This document shows, in pieces, positions 29,894 to 40,279 of a stretch of DNA of 64,000 nucleotides; within the stretch, counting starts at the first letter, position 1, and each line of letters starts with the position of its first letter. The notes under the pieces are model-generated. The model saw nothing but the letters and a program-made list of their open reading frames with translations. It searched no databases and was not told the origin of the DNA. The stretch is from Pseudomonas sp. S04 (GTDB taxonomy: Bacteria; Pseudomonadota; Gammaproteobacteria; Pseudomonadales; Pseudomonadaceae), in NCBI RefSeq assembly GCF_009834545.1, contig NZ_CP019427.1:4780001-4844000 (forward strand), written 5' to 3'. Both the position numbers and the translations under genes were made by a program.

Positions 29894-30000
29894 GGTAGTG
29901 GTTTCACTTCTCGTAATTCGAAATTCGATGGGAGGTCTTGCTGCACCGCCGCACTTGAATGAAGTGCCAGATAATGCAAGAGCTCGGTGTGTCGTTCAAC

Positions 30001-30222
30001 TTAGTCAGCTTTGTCGCCACCGGCCAGATTCTTCTTCGACCCGGTCTTGAAGTCGGTTTCGTACCAACCGGTACCGCTCAGGCGGAAGCCCGGCATCGAC
30101 AACATTTTTTTCAGTTCGGGTGCCTGGCAGGCAGGGCAGTCGACCAACGGTGCTGCGCTGATCTTCTGAATGGCTTCCAACTGATGACCACAGGAAGCAC
30201 ATTGATAGTCGTACATCGGCAT
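30001..30222 (-). CDS. FmdB-type zinc ribbon protein
   Basis: 73 residues. Two CXXC knuckles (Cys 8/11 and 29/32) form the FmdB/CxxC_CxxC_SSSS zinc ribbon, starting MPMYDYQCASCGHQLE. The tail (KTGSKKNLAGGDKAD) is basic and flexible. The ATG at 30222 is chosen because the domain begins there; the frame is open 18 codons further. It sits 107 bases upstream of aspS. Function unknown; often placed near aspS in pseudomonads. Confidence 0.88.
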   Translation of the reverse strand: MPMYDYQCASCGHQLEAIQKISAAPLVDCPACQAPELKKMLSMPGFRLSGTGWYETDFKTGSKKNLAGGDKAD

Positions 30223-30304
30223 GGGGTTGTCTCGGCGATCAGGTTCATCCCGCGCAAACAATGGGTTTGGCGGCAAAGAGCGGGATTATATCGATTAAAT
30301 CGAG

Positions 30305-30387
30305 CCTGTGCAGCCGTAACGCTGCACAGGGACCGCATCCGGGGCAGATGGACGGCCGGCACTTGGGCGTGCCGGCCGTCCTGCCCC
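30305..30387 (-). terminator. Two stable hairpins after the ribbon-helix-helix gene
   Basis: A long stem at 30341-30387 (GGGGCAG, then GACGGCCGGCAC facing GTGCCGGCCGTC, then CTGCCCC) and a second at 30305-30330 (CCTGTGCAG/CTGCACAGG). No clear T-run follows, so termination is likely but not classical. Confidence 0.5.
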
Positions 30388-30399
30388 GACACCCCTGCG

Positions 30400-30735
30400 T
30401 CATTCAACGCCCACAGCACCCTGGTTCAAGCTGTGCACTACACACATCACCCGGACCAGGCCACTGAAGTTCTTCACCCCGCCATGACGCAGATGTACTT
30501 CGCGATCAACCCGGGACAGCAAGGCGTTGACCGAACAGCAATTATTCCTCGCAATACTGCCCAGGATATTCCAGTAGACCTGCTCCAGCCGCAGGCAGGT
30601 GGCGAACCCATTCAAGCGCACCGACCTGGCCTGCGGCTGTGCCAGGCCCATGTCAAACTCACGAACGAAGGGATCAATCTTTATATCCTGAGGCCTAGCA
30701 ACTTCATCGGCTTCTGACGCTAAGATTCCAATCAT
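30400..30735 (-). CDS. Ribbon-helix-helix domain protein
   Basis: 111 residues. The core ARSVRLNGFATCLRLEQVYW then IGILxx-free helices (NNCCSVNALLSRVDREV) match the RHH_4 type of ribbon-helix-helix fold: one strand followed by two helices, usually a DNA-binding dimer. Start chosen at 30735 because AAAGGAG lies ten bases upstream; an in-frame ATG at 30762 has no ribosome site. It stands alone, so its target cannot be read from context; local transcription regulator or toxin-antitoxin-like role are both only guesses. Confidence 0.72.
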   Translation of the reverse strand: MIGILASEADEVARPQDIKIDPFVREFDMGLAQPQARSVRLNGFATCLRLEQVYWNILGSIARNNCCSVNALLSRVDREVHLRHGGVKNFSGLVRVMCVVHSLNQGAVGVE

Positions 30736-30987
30736 ATAACTGACACTCCTTTGCCATTCCATTTATAACAACGCTCCGTGTCGCTATAAAAACGTAAGCA
30801 AAAACATATTTCCATATGCCTTTATAACCACTGATGTAGGACAAGCCGACAGCAGCAACAAGACTATTAACACTCCCCTACGTGCAACAACGAAACGGAA
30901 AGATGGCGCAGGAAGAGTCCCGCAAGAGCCTGGGAAACGCGCCATCAACACCCGGGAGCTTTCATAGGTCCGGGCACGACACCCCAC

Positions 30988-31019
30988 GCTGATGGTGCCG
31001 AAAAGCCGACACCATCAGC
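30988..31019 (-). terminator. Hairpin downstream of dps
   Basis: GCTGATGGTG and CACCATCAGC pair around a short GC-rich loop, 11 bases after the dps stop. No T-run. Confidence 0.55.
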
Positions 31020-31029
31020 CAGGCCGGGA

Positions 31030-31503
31030 CTACTGGCCGTCCAACAGCGAGCGCAGCATCCAGGCAGTTTTCTCATGAACTTGCATGCGTTGCGTGAGCA
31101 GATCTGCGGTGGGTTCGTCGCTGACTTTTTCCAGCAGCGGGAATATCCCGCGTGCTGTACGGGTGACCGCTTCCTGCCCCTGGACAAGTTGCTGGATCAT
31201 CTCTTCGGCGCTGGGCACCCCCTCCTCTTCTTTAATGGAAGAAAGTCGCGCGTAGATTGAATAGGCGCCAGGGGCCGGAAAACCCAATGCACGAATACGC
31301 TCGGCAATCAGGTCCACGGCCAGGGCCAACTCGTTGTATTGTTCTTCGAACATCAAATGCAGGGTACGAAACATCGGCCCTGTGACATTCCAGTGGAAGT
31401 TATGGGTTTTCAGATAGAGCACATACGTGTCCGACAGCAAGCGCGAAAGCCCATCGACGATGGACTTGCGATCCGTCTCGCTGATACCAATATCAATTGC
31501 CAT
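31030..31503 (-). CDS. dps: Dps-family ferritin-like DNA-protection protein
   Basis: 157 residues. Dodecameric ferritin-like protein that oxidises iron with peroxide and shields DNA. The ferroxidase residues lie in [27 protein letters not shown] (His, His, then Asp/Glu from the neighbouring subunit). The N-terminus is short and not Lys-rich, so DNA binding is uncertain. Transcribed divergently from the membrane/cold-shock fusion gene, as I recall for PA0962/PA0961 in P. aeruginosa. Confidence 0.92.
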   Translation of the reverse strand: MAIDIGISETDRKSIVDGLSRLLSDTYVLYLKTHNFHWNVTGPMFRTLHLMFEEQYNELALAVDLIAERIRALGFPAPGAYSIYARLSSIKEEEGVPSAEEMIQQLVQGQEAVTRTARGIFPLLEKVSDEPTADLLTQRMQVHEKTAWMLRSLLDGQ

Positions 31504-31883
31504 GCTGTTCCCCTTGTCGGTGATGAAGTCCGTTGCACAGGTGCGCCCTCACTGTAGCAAGAGTCCCGGCCCTGTGCCGGTCGCGCCGGTGATGACCGAT
31601 CGGCGCCCGTAAATACGGCTTGAAGCGTCTAAAACAAGCCTTCGGCCACCACCGCCCAACGCCCTCGCGCAAATCGCCGGCCACCCCGGAGCACGCGCCC
31701 TCCGCGCTGATTTGAGAAGGTACGGTCTTTGCTGTTAAATAGACGCCGTGTCACTGCCGCTATTTCCCCGCGTGCTGTGCATAGGCTGATACCGGGTGCG
31801 TGTCCACCGCCTCCCATTGTTCAGAAGCGAACCGTACTCAATCAGCTCTTCCTTGCGATCCGTCTTAACGTGAGTCAATTAAA
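31504..31883. other. Divergent promoter region, dps and membrane/cold-shock gene
   Basis: 380 bases between two genes reading away from each other, so it must carry both promoters. I could not single out convincing -35/-10 boxes or an OxyR or Fur box. No gene is seen; the short frames here have no ribosome site or conserved sequence. Confidence 0.5.
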
Positions 31884-32489
31884 ATGTTGAAAATCGTCCA
31901 CCTGCTAACGGGCGCAGCAGCTTTGCTGTTGTCCTTCATTCCTAGCTTGCGAACCGAAGCCGTACCTTACCTGCAACAACCTGACGCGCTGTACCTGGCG
32001 TTCTTCGGTCTGCTCAACCTGACCCTCGCTCCGGTGATCCCGTACTGGAACAAAGGTCCTCGCCATCAACTGCAAAACCTGGTCAGCGCCTTGCTGGTGC
32101 TTGCCGTTGTCCTGCAAACCCTGACCCTGCTGGCACCGATGCCGGAAATCGGCGGTCACCCCGCGGTGCTGTTCAGCCTCATCGTTGCATTGGTCGCAGT
32201 CCTGCTGCATCTGGCCACCAGCTTCTACAAGTCTTCACCCGCTGCCGCGACTCATCAGAACTACGACATGACCAACCGGGATACCGGCACCGTGAAGTGG
32301 TTCAACACCTCCAAGGGTTTCGGTTTCATTTCCCGCGACTCCGGGGATGATATTTTTGTGCACTTTCGCGCCATTCGTGGCGAGGGTCACCGCGTCCTGG
32401 TCGAAGGCCAGCGCGTGGAGTTCTCGGTGATGAACCGGGATAAAGGCCTGCAAGCGGAAGACGTGATCGCGGCCCTGCCGCGTCGCTGA
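31884..32489 (+). CDS. Membrane protein fused to a C-terminal cold-shock domain
   Basis: 201 residues. The N-terminal half has about four hydrophobic segments (near 5-20, 38-52, 64-84, 95-112: [66 protein letters not shown]). From about 133 to the end there is a complete cold-shock domain with RNP1 KGFGFI and RNP2 IFVHFRAI. This would tether a nucleic-acid-binding OB fold to the inner membrane. It matches what I recall as PA0961. The ATG at 31884 is the only good start. No RBS stands out beyond AGTCAATTAAA. Confidence 0.88.
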   Translation: MLKIVHLLTGAAALLLSFIPSLRTEAVPYLQQPDALYLAFFGLLNLTLAPVIPYWNKGPRHQLQNLVSALLVLAVVLQTLTLLAPMPEIGGHPAVLFSLIVALVAVLLHLATSFYKSSPAAATHQNYDMTNRDTGTVKWFNTSKGFGFISRDSGDDIFVHFRAIRGEGHRVLVEGQRVEFSVMNRDKGLQAEDVIAALPRR

Positions 32490-32511
32490 TCCCGACCTCG
32501 TTACCCGCTCG

Positions 32512-32553
32512 AAAAAAAACCGCGATGCAGCCAGGCTGCTCGCGGTTTTTTAT
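32512..32553. terminator. Bidirectional terminator
   Basis: AAAACCGCGA, a GC loop, TCGCGGTTTTTTAT between the convergent membrane/cold-shock gene and slyX; A- and T-runs on both sides suit both strands. Confidence 0.9.
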
Positions 32554-32583
32554 TGCCTGCCAATCGGTATTGGCCACTGACAC

Positions 32584-32790
32584 TCAATAGTGCGGCGGCG
32601 GCGCGTCCTCTTCGAACGTCTCGAACTGGCCGGCCATTTCTTCCTGACGCTTGAGCAGCGCGTTCATCTGCAACTGCAGTCGCTCGACAACCCGCTGCTG
32701 GGTCACCAACACATCATTCATCGCCTCGATGGCGTCATCCTGAAACGCCAGGCGACTTTCCAGGTCCATAACGCGCTCTTCCAGGCTCAT
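32584..32790 (-). CDS. slyX: SlyX family protein
   Basis: 68 residues, almost entirely a coiled coil ([20 protein letters not shown] then [20 protein letters not shown]) with the typical proline-rich end PPPHY. SlyX is a small conserved protein of unknown function. It begins 3 bases after the HIT gene stop, so the two form an operon. Confidence 0.92.
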   Translation of the reverse strand: MSLEERVMDLESRLAFQDDAIEAMNDVLVTQQRVVERLQLQMNALLKRQEEMAGQFETFEEDAPPPHY

Positions 32791-32793
32791 GAC

Positions 32794-33219
32794 TCAACCC
32801 TCCAGAAACGTGAAACCATCGCTCAACACCAGACGCAGCCGCTCACGAATCGCCGCCACTTGCTCGGCGGTATAGGGGCGTGCCGGGTGCTTGCCCCAGA
32901 CCGGAGCCGGCCAGGCAGCGTCCTCACGTTTACGCACGATGACATGCATGTGCAACTGACTGACCACATTACCCAAGGTCGCCACATTCAACTTGTCGGC
33001 GTCGAACGAATCCTTGAGTGTTTCGGCCAACAGTGTTGTTTCCCGCCACAACTGCTGTTGATCGGCCGCCTCTAACTGAAACAACTCACTGATATCCGCA
33101 CGGCGCGGAACCAGGATGAACCAGGGATAATTCGAGTCATTGGACAACAGCAAGCGGCTGAGCGGGAAATCCCCAATGGTCAGGGTGTCTTGTTCAAGTC
33201 GTGAATCCAAAGCAAACAC
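32794..33219 (-). CDS. HIT-domain protein (histidine triad hydrolase)
   Basis: 141 residues. HIT proteins hydrolyse or transfer nucleotidyl groups. The triad is LHMHVIVR (His-x-His-x hydrophobic, one His fewer than the full HxHxHxx), preceded by NVVSQ. The start is set at the GTG at 33219 (VFALDSRLEQDT), with GGAG nine bases upstream; an open frame continues to 33324 but has no ribosome site and looks non-coding. Operon with slyX. Confidence 0.85.
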   Translation of the reverse strand: MFALDSRLEQDTLTIGDFPLSRLLLSNDSNYPWFILVPRRADISELFQLEAADQQQLWRETTLLAETLKDSFDADKLNVATLGNVVSQLHMHVIVRKREDAAWPAPVWGKHPARPYTAEQVAAIRERLRLVLSDGFTFLEG

Positions 33220-34128
33220 CGCGGGCACTCCTGCATAGTCGATGATTGGGGCCTGGCGCCAGCCCTCGAGGCTGCTGCGCCGGCCATACATGCGCAGCAT
33301 ACCCGCGAACCCGATACGGTTCACGGCGAAAAATCAGCGCCACACGCGTAAAACCAGACGCCGTGGGGCTCCCTACCCGGTAAACGCCCCAGCACAGGAC
33401 ATTTGCCATCTGCACGCACCATGAAGGAACTACCGCCGTGCAGCCCCAACAGCGCCCCCCCTCCTGGACCCGGGCCAACCTCGGCAAAAGTGTGAAGCCC
33501 ATGCAAATGCCGAAAAAAAACCGGCAAAAATTCCATCCACGTCTAAGCTGATTTCTCCGAGCATCCGCCGTTTACACACCCCAAAGGGTGAACCGGTAAC
33601 ATTTTGTGTTCTCACCCATGCACAGTCATGGTGCAACACCAGAAGAGCTACGGAGTCAAGCGCAAACAAAACGGTCTCGAAGACCCCGTGTTTATTCGGT
33701 TTTGTGAGTTAAAACGGGCGTTTCAGAAAAAAACGCAGGCAAAAAGCCGATTTGTGCACGCTTGTTGCATTCATTCCCACATCGTCTATAAGGCGTCCGC
33801 TGGAAGTGGAACCCTTTAGACCCATAACAATAGCGGCACGGAAGCCCACGGAGATTCAAGTGCAAGACAAGGACACTTTTTCTGACGTACAAGCCTTGTA
33901 AAACAACGCTGAAGTTGTCAGTCCGAATGCACAGATTTTGCAAAAATACGACCTCCAACGCGCATATTGCGACAGGGCCGTAAAGAAGCTGAAAGGTTGA
34001 AAGCGCAAGTATCGCCAACATTGTCGGCGTGATATAAGTTTGCGCCGACACAAAAAGAAAGAGCCGCCCAGATAAAAAAACAGGTGGGACGGCAGAACTC
34101 TTCAAAAAAACCAAAGGAGCAAATCACG
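33220..34128. other. Long divergent region between the HIT gene and the porin gene
   Basis: 909 bases, more AT-rich than its neighbours from about 33600 on. Visible: a hairpin at 34022-34050 (TGTCGGCG/CGCCGACA), an AANAANAA-type A-rich motif at 34052-34059, and the porin ribosome site. Minus-strand frames of up to 140 codons (33692-34114) have odd composition and no ribosome site, so I do not call a gene. A small RNA or long leader is possible but unproven. Confidence 0.5.
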
Positions 34129-35427
34129 ATGCGCGTGATGAAGTGGAGCATGATCGCACTGGCTGTTTCAGCAGGCACCTCGCAGTTCGCAATCGCGTCC
34201 TCCCAGGACGAAGCCAAAGGCTTTATTGAAGACCAAAGTCTGAAAGCCAAGACTCGTATCGAGTACATGAACCGCGACTTCCGTAACGGTGCTGGCAACA
34301 TTGCCAAGCCAGGTGGCGGCTACAAGAGCGGCTATCGTCAGGACACCGGTATCAGCGAACTGATTACCTACGAGTCCGGCTTCACTCAAGGCACCATCGG
34401 CGTAGGTCTGGACGCCATGGTAATGGGTACTGCCAAGCTTGATGGCGGTGCAGGTCGTGCTGGTAACGGTCTGTTTGCCCGCGACAGCGATGGCAACCCG
34501 GAAGATACCCAATCGAAAAGCGGCGCGGCAATCAAGTTCCGTCTCTCCGACACCACTCTGAAATACGGCCGTCAATTCGTTGCCAGCCCGGTTTTCTCGA
34601 CTGACGACAGCCGCCTGCTGCCAGAAGTTGCTGAAGGCACCATCATCACCAGTAAAGAAATCAAGGGCCTGGAAGTCAACCTGGGTCGCTTGACTGCGCT
34701 GAGCTCGCAGACTGGCATGGGCAAGGACAGCATCAACGGTGCACACACACCTGGCCTGACCAGCGCCAACATCGGTGGTGCTACCTACCAGTTCACCGAT
34801 AACTTCGTAGCCGGCTTTGCTGCTTCCGACGTAGACGACTACTTCAAGAAGCAATACATCAACGCCAACTACACCCTGCCGATCAATGACGATCAGTCGC
34901 TGAACTTCGACCTGAACGCCTACAAGACCAAAGACCAGGGTGCAGCGCTGTACGGCCCTCTGGACAACAAACTGTGGAGCTTGGCAGCTGCCTACAGCCT
35001 GGGCGCGCACAAATTCACCCTGGGCTACCAGCAGTCTTCCGGTGACACCAACTACCTGTACGGCGTTGATGGTAACGGCACGATCTTCGTAGCCAACTCC
35101 ATCCAGATCTCCGACTTCATCGGCAAGGACGAGAAGTCGTACCAGGCTCGTTATGACCTGAACATGGCCACCTACGGCGTGCCTGGCCTGAGCTTCATGT
35201 CCCGTTATGTCTACGGTAACAACATCGATACCGCCAGCGGTTCCGAAGGTAAGGAACACGAATTCAACTTCGAAACGAAGTATGTGTTCCAGGAAGGTCC
35301 GGCCAAGGATCTGTCCCTGCGTCTGCGTAGCGCAATCTACCGTGCAAACAACGCTTACAACGCTGAATACACCGCCGACAACAACGACGTGCGTATCATC
35401 GCTGAATACCCTCTGAACATTTTGTAA
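34129..35427 (+). CDS. OprD-family outer-membrane porin
   Basis: 432 residues. Eighteen-stranded OprD-type channel for amino acids, peptides or small acids. A signal peptide ends near SQFAIAS; then FIEDQSLKAKTRIEYMNRDF and RQDTGISELITYESGFTQGTIGVGLDAMVM, the family N-terminal strands, and the C-terminal strand ends in NDVRIIAEYPLNIL. The ATG at 34129 follows CCAAAGGAGCAAATCACG; the frame is open 15 codons upstream. Position beside the HIT/slyX genes matches oprD (PA0958) in P. aeruginosa, but OprD paralogues are many, so the substrate is left open. Confidence 0.93.
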   Translation: MRVMKWSMIALAVSAGTSQFAIASSQDEAKGFIEDQSLKAKTRIEYMNRDFRNGAGNIAKPGGGYKSGYRQDTGISELITYESGFTQGTIGVGLDAMVMGTAKLDGGAGRAGNGLFARDSDGNPEDTQSKSGAAIKFRLSDTTLKYGRQFVASPVFSTDDSRLLPEVAEGTIITSKEIKGLEVNLGRLTALSSQTGMGKDSINGAHTPGLTSANIGGATYQFTDNFVAGFAASDVDDYFKKQYINANYTLPINDDQSLNFDLNAYKTKDQGAALYGPLDNKLWSLAAAYSLGAHKFTLGYQQSSGDTNYLYGVDGNGTIFVANSIQISDFIGKDEKSYQARYDLNMATYGVPGLSFMSRYVYGNNIDTASGSEGKEHEFNFETKYVFQEGPAKDLSLRLRSAIYRANNAYNAEYTADNNDVRIIAEYPLNIL

Positions 35428-35466
35428 TCAGTGGTTATTGCCTAGCGTCTTGAGCCTGGCTCAAAT

Positions 35467-35503
35467 AAAAGCCCCTCACCTGAAAAGGTGGGGGGCTTTT
35501 TTA
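35467..35503 (+). terminator. Terminator of the porin gene
   Basis: AAAAGCCCCTCACCT, GAAA loop, AGGTGGGGGGCTTTTTTATT, 40 bases after the stop. Confidence 0.92.
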
Positions 35504-35594
35504 TTGCAACTTGATGACAAGTACAAACATTCATCAAGAGCAATTGAGTAGCAAGCTAATAGTAAGCAGCCACTCTATTTGCAAACTACCGATA

Positions 35595-35631
35595 TAAAAA
35601 AACCCAAGGGGTTTATCGCCCCTTGGGTTCC
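35595..35631 (-). terminator. Terminator of the mscS gene
   Basis: Minus strand: GGAACCCAAGGGGCG, loop, CCCCTTGGGTTTTTTTAT; stem of about ten pairs with a T-run. Confidence 0.9.
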
Positions 35632-35674
35632 AACTCACTGCCTGGCCAGCAAGCCAAGCTGTAGAGCTTTTACT

Positions 35675-36511
35675 TTACGCAGTTTCTTGAACTACTCGAA
35701 TCACGCGCTGCGGAAACGGAATATCAATACCCGCCGCTTTCAAGCGATCACGGGAGTGTTCATTAAAGTGGAACATCACATCCCAGTAGTCTGCGGTCTT
35801 CACCCAGACTCGCAGCGATAGTGTGATCGAGCTGTCACCCAGGACCGAAACCACGGCCACCGGCTCAGGATCGGCCAGTACCCGCGCATCCTTGGCCAGT
35901 TCCAGCAGTACGGCACGCGCCTTCTGCAGGTCCGCTTCGTAGTCCACGCCCACATCGAACACGACTTTGCGAGTCAACTGACGGTTGGTGTTGGTGATGA
36001 TGCCGTTGGACAGCACGCCGTTAGGCACGATGACTGTCTTGTTGTCGCCAGTACGGATGATCGTGTGGAAGATCTGGATGCTGTCGACAGTACCCGCCGT
36101 GCCCTGGGCTTCAATGAAGTCGCCGATACGGAACGGGCGGAACAGCAGAATCAGCACCCCACCGGCGAAGTTCGCCAGGCTGCCTTGCAACGCCAGGCCA
36201 ATGGCCAGGCCTGCGGCACCGATGGCAGCGACAAAGGAGGTGGTCTCGACACCGATCATCGACGCGACACTGACGACCAGCAGTACCTTGAGGACGATGT
36301 TCGCCAGGCTGCTGATAAACCCCTGCAAAGCCAGGTCGGCATTGCGCAGCGCCAGCAGTTTGCCGACCTTGTGGGTCAGCTTGTTGATCAACCACCAGCC
36401 AATGGCCAGGGTAAGGACCGCCAGCAGCACCCGGCTGCCGTATTCCATGATCATCGGGATCCAGGCCTGGGAAGCCTTGACCAGGTTGTCCACTTCAGCA
36501 TTCAAATCCAT
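35675..36511 (-). CDS. mscS: Small-conductance mechanosensitive channel, MscS family
   Basis: 278 residues, the short three-span form. Span 1 about 24-45, span 2 about 68-88, and the pore helix GAAGLAIGLALQGSLANFAGG followed by the Sm-like beta domain start FRPFRIGDFIE and the typical NGVLSNGIITN. Start at the ATG at 36511 behind CAGGAGAGAAAG; the longer frame to 36553 is rejected on that basis. Releases solutes on hypo-osmotic shock. Confidence 0.93.
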   Translation of the reverse strand: MDLNAEVDNLVKASQAWIPMIMEYGSRVLLAVLTLAIGWWLINKLTHKVGKLLALRNADLALQGFISSLANIVLKVLLVVSVASMIGVETTSFVAAIGAAGLAIGLALQGSLANFAGGVLILLFRPFRIGDFIEAQGTAGTVDSIQIFHTIIRTGDNKTVIVPNGVLSNGIITNTNRQLTRKVVFDVGVDYEADLQKARAVLLELAKDARVLADPEPVAVVSVLGDSSITLSLRVWVKTADYWDVMFHFNEHSRDRLKAAGIDIPFPQRVIRVVQETA

Positions 36512-36647
36512 CTTTCTCTCCTGATTCCCGGCTACCCGGCACTTAAAAACCAAGCAGCAGAAAGATCGAACCGTTCAGGGCTCAATCATTTCTGCTGTTG
36601 CTTGGGCCTCGGACGTCAATTACGCCGAGAGGTTCCCCGATGACTGA

Positions 36648-37133
36648 TCAGTCGCGGAAGTTGTTGAACTGCAGCGGCATGCCGAATTCCTTGGCGCGCA
36701 ATGCGGCGATCGCATCTTGCAGGTCATCGCGCTTCTTGCCGGTGATGCGTACCTGCTCGCCCTGGATGGCAGCCTGGACCTTGAGCTTGGCGTCCTTGAC
36801 GTGAGCCACGATCTTCTTCGCCAGCTCTTTGTCGATGCCTTCCTTGAGGACGGCTTCCTGCTTCACCAGCTTGCCAGAGGCGTAGGCGTCCTTGACCTCA
36901 AGGCACTGTACGTCGATCTTGCGCTTGACCAGTGCCAGCTTGAGGATCTCGATCATCGCCTCGAGCTGGAAGTCGGCCTCGGCGGTCAGGTTGACGGTCA
37001 GGTCCTTTTCCTTGAACTCGAAGCTGCCTTTGCCTTTCAGGTCATAACGACGGTCGAGTTCCTTGACGGCGTTTTCGACCGCGTTGGTGACTTCGTGTTT
37101 GTCCAGTTCGGATACCACGTCGAACGACGGCAT
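36648..37133 (-). CDS. yajQ: YajQ family nucleotide-binding protein
   Basis: 161 residues starting [23 protein letters not shown] and ending [10 protein letters not shown], both family signatures; two ferredoxin-like domains. YajQ proteins bind nucleotides, and members in Xanthomonas and Pseudomonas bind cyclic di-GMP and act with LysR-type regulators. The ATG at 37133 follows a GGAGAG ribosome site; the 11-codon upstream extension is rejected. Confidence 0.94.
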   Translation of the reverse strand: MPSFDVVSELDKHEVTNAVENAVKELDRRYDLKGKGSFEFKEKDLTVNLTAEADFQLEAMIEILKLALVKRKIDVQCLEVKDAYASGKLVKQEAVLKEGIDKELAKKIVAHVKDAKLKVQAAIQGEQVRITGKKRDDLQDAIAALRAKEFGMPLQFNNFRD

Positions 37134-37169
37134 GTAATCTCTCCAATAAAAAATGGCCGCGCACAATAA

Positions 37170-38195
<1,026 letters not shown>

Positions 38196-38240
38196 GCAGC
38201 GGCTACGCTGGCCTCCTGTTCTACTTCAGCGACGACCCCG

Positions 38241-40277
38241 ATGCCCTTGCGCCAGCGCCTTGAAAACCTACCGGTCGGCCAGAAACTGCTGGCTGCCCTG
38301 TTGGTGCTGTTGATCACCGTCCTGCTGGTGGCCAACCTGACCTTTATCAGCGCCGCCTATTGGATCTCCCAGGAAAGCATGGCGCCACAAGCCCTGCAGA
38401 CCATCGGCCGATTGGTCGCCAACCCGTCGATCGCCAGCCAGGCCCTGAACTCGCCCGCGGATGGGGAAAAACTGCTCAACGAACTCAACAGCTATACGCC
38501 GTTGCGCGCCGCCGCGCTGTACGACGCCCAGGGTCGACTGTTGGCCCAGGTGCAACGGGGCGACCCCCTTGAGCTGCCCAAGCGCTATCGCCATATCGAA
38601 GGCTGGCAAGCCACCGAGTTTCGCAGTAATCAAGTGATCACCCTGCTGCGCCCGGGCCAGGAGCCCGGTCATTTGCTGCTGGTGGCCAGTAGCGAATTGC
38701 CGGTGGCGTTCTACACGGGCACGTTCACCGCCAGCCTGGGGATCCTGATTTTCAGCGTGCTGCTGTGGCTGCTGATCGCCCAGCAGATCAAACGACTGAT
38801 CACCCAGCCCATCCATCAACTCGAAGAGCTGTCGCGCCAGGTCACCCGCGAGGAGAACTACGCGCTACGTGCCTCCCGGGGCAACCTCGATGAAATCGGC
38901 AGCCTCGCCGAAGCCTTCAACACCATGCTTTCGCGCATCGAAGCCCGTGAACAACAACTCAAGCGCGCCCGCGACGACTCCCAGGCCGCCTACGACCAGG
39001 CCCAGGGCCTCGCCGAGGAAACCCGGCACACCAACCGCAAGCTGGAGCTGGAAGTCCAGGTACGCAGCAAGATCGAGAAGAAGCTCACCGGGTTCCAGAA
39101 CTACCTCAACAGCATCATCGATTCCATGCCCTCGGCGTTGATCGCCCTCGATGAGCAACTTTACGTGACCCAGTGGAACCAGGAGGCCAGCGCGCTTTCC
39201 GGGACCCGCCTGGACGAAGCGCTGAACCAGCCGATCTTCCTCGCCTTTGAGCCGCTCAAGCCGTTCCTGCCGCAGCTCAAGGAAACCGTCGAGCAGCACA
39301 GCGTGGTCAAGATCGAACGGGTCACCTGGGTCAAGGACGATGAAGCCAAGCACTACGCCCTGACCTTCTATCCGCTGATGGGTGGGGCTGGGCGCGGCGT
39401 GGTGATTCGGATCGACGACATCACCCAGCGCCTGTCCCTGGAAGAAATGATGGTGCAGTCGGAGAAGATGCTTTCGGTCGGCGGCCTGGCGGCGGGTATG
39501 GCCCACGAAATCAACAACCCCCTGGGCGCCATCCTGCACAACGTGCAAAACATCCGCCGCCGCCTGTCGAACGAGTTGCCAAGAAACCTCGAGACCGCCG
39601 AGCAGGTTGGTGTCGAACTGGATAACGTCAATCAGTACCTGCAAAGCCGGGAAGTCCCACAACTGCTGGATGGCATCCAGCAGGCCGGAGCCCGCGCCGC
39701 GAAGATCGTCACCCATATGCTCAGCTTCAGCCGCCGCAGCAACCGGCAGATGGCCCCTTGCGACCTGCCGGCCCTGATCGACCAGGCCGTGGAGATTGCC
39801 GGCAACGACTTCGACCTGGCCATTGGCTTCGACTTCAAGGGCCAGGCCATCATTCGCCAGTTCGACCCGCAACTGGGGCCGGTGCCCGGCACTGCCAACG
39901 AGCTGGAACAAGTGCTGCTCAACCTGCTGAAAAACGCAGCCCAGGCGATTCACCTGCGCGAAGACGACAGCGAACCCGGGCGCATCATCCTGCGCACCCG
40001 CCTGAACCCGCCCTGGGCCGAGATCCAGGTCGAAGACAACGGTATCGGCATGAGCGAAAACGTGCGCAAACGCACCTTCGAACCCTTCTTCACCACCAAG
40101 GAAATCGGCCAGGGCACAGGCCTGGGGCTTTCGGTGTCGTACTTCATCATCACCAACAACCACAAAGGCCAGATGGAAGTGCAGTCGACCCTGGGCCAAG
40201 GCACCTGCTTCACTTTGCGCCTACCCCTGGCCGGCTCCCCCCTCGCCTCTCACGAACTCAAACAACTGGAGCGCTAA
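38241..40277 (+). CDS. Membrane sensor histidine kinase (orphan)
   Basis: 678 residues. Span 1 about 17-40 (LLAALLVLLITVLLVANLTFI), a periplasmic sensor domain of about 120 residues, span 2 about 160-182, a HAMP-like linker, a coiled coil, a PAS domain (about 285-395: LIALDEQLYVTQWNQEASAL), then the H-box GGLAAGMAHEINNPLGA with His 422, and an ATPase domain with N (LLNLLKNAAQAI), G1 (VEDNGIGMS), F and G2 (GQGTGLGLSVSYF) boxes. No response regulator gene adjoins it. It starts 45 bases after the reductase gene and is 2 bases from the adenosyltransferase gene. Confidence 0.92.
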   Translation: MPLRQRLENLPVGQKLLAALLVLLITVLLVANLTFISAAYWISQESMAPQALQTIGRLVANPSIASQALNSPADGEKLLNELNSYTPLRAAALYDAQGRLLAQVQRGDPLELPKRYRHIEGWQATEFRSNQVITLLRPGQEPGHLLLVASSELPVAFYTGTFTASLGILIFSVLLWLLIAQQIKRLITQPIHQLEELSRQVTREENYALRASRGNLDEIGSLAEAFNTMLSRIEAREQQLKRARDDSQAAYDQAQGLAEETRHTNRKLELEVQVRSKIEKKLTGFQNYLNSIIDSMPSALIALDEQLYVTQWNQEASALSGTRLDEALNQPIFLAFEPLKPFLPQLKETVEQHSVVKIERVTWVKDDEAKHYALTFYPLMGGAGRGVVIRIDDITQRLSLEEMMVQSEKMLSVGGLAAGMAHEINNPLGAILHNVQNIRRRLSNELPRNLETAEQVGVELDNVNQYLQSREVPQLLDGIQQAGARAAKIVTHMLSFSRRSNRQMAPCDLPALIDQAVEIAGNDFDLAIGFDFKGQAIIRQFDPQLGPVPGTANELEQVLLNLLKNAAQAIHLREDDSEPGRIILRTRLNPPWAEIQVEDNGIGMSENVRKRTFEPFFTTKEIGQGTGLGLSVSYFIITNNHKGQMEVQSTLGQGTCFTLRLPLAGSPLASHELKQLER

Positions 40278-40279
40278 GC

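Noticed and set aside
30001..30276. Longer start for the FmdB-type gene at 30276
   Set aside because: The extra 18 residues are not domain-like; the zinc-ribbon begins at the ATG at 30222.
33692..34114. Minus-strand frame of 140 codons upstream of the porin
   Set aside because: Cys- and Phe-rich with no ribosome site or recognisable domain; more likely non-coding leader DNA.
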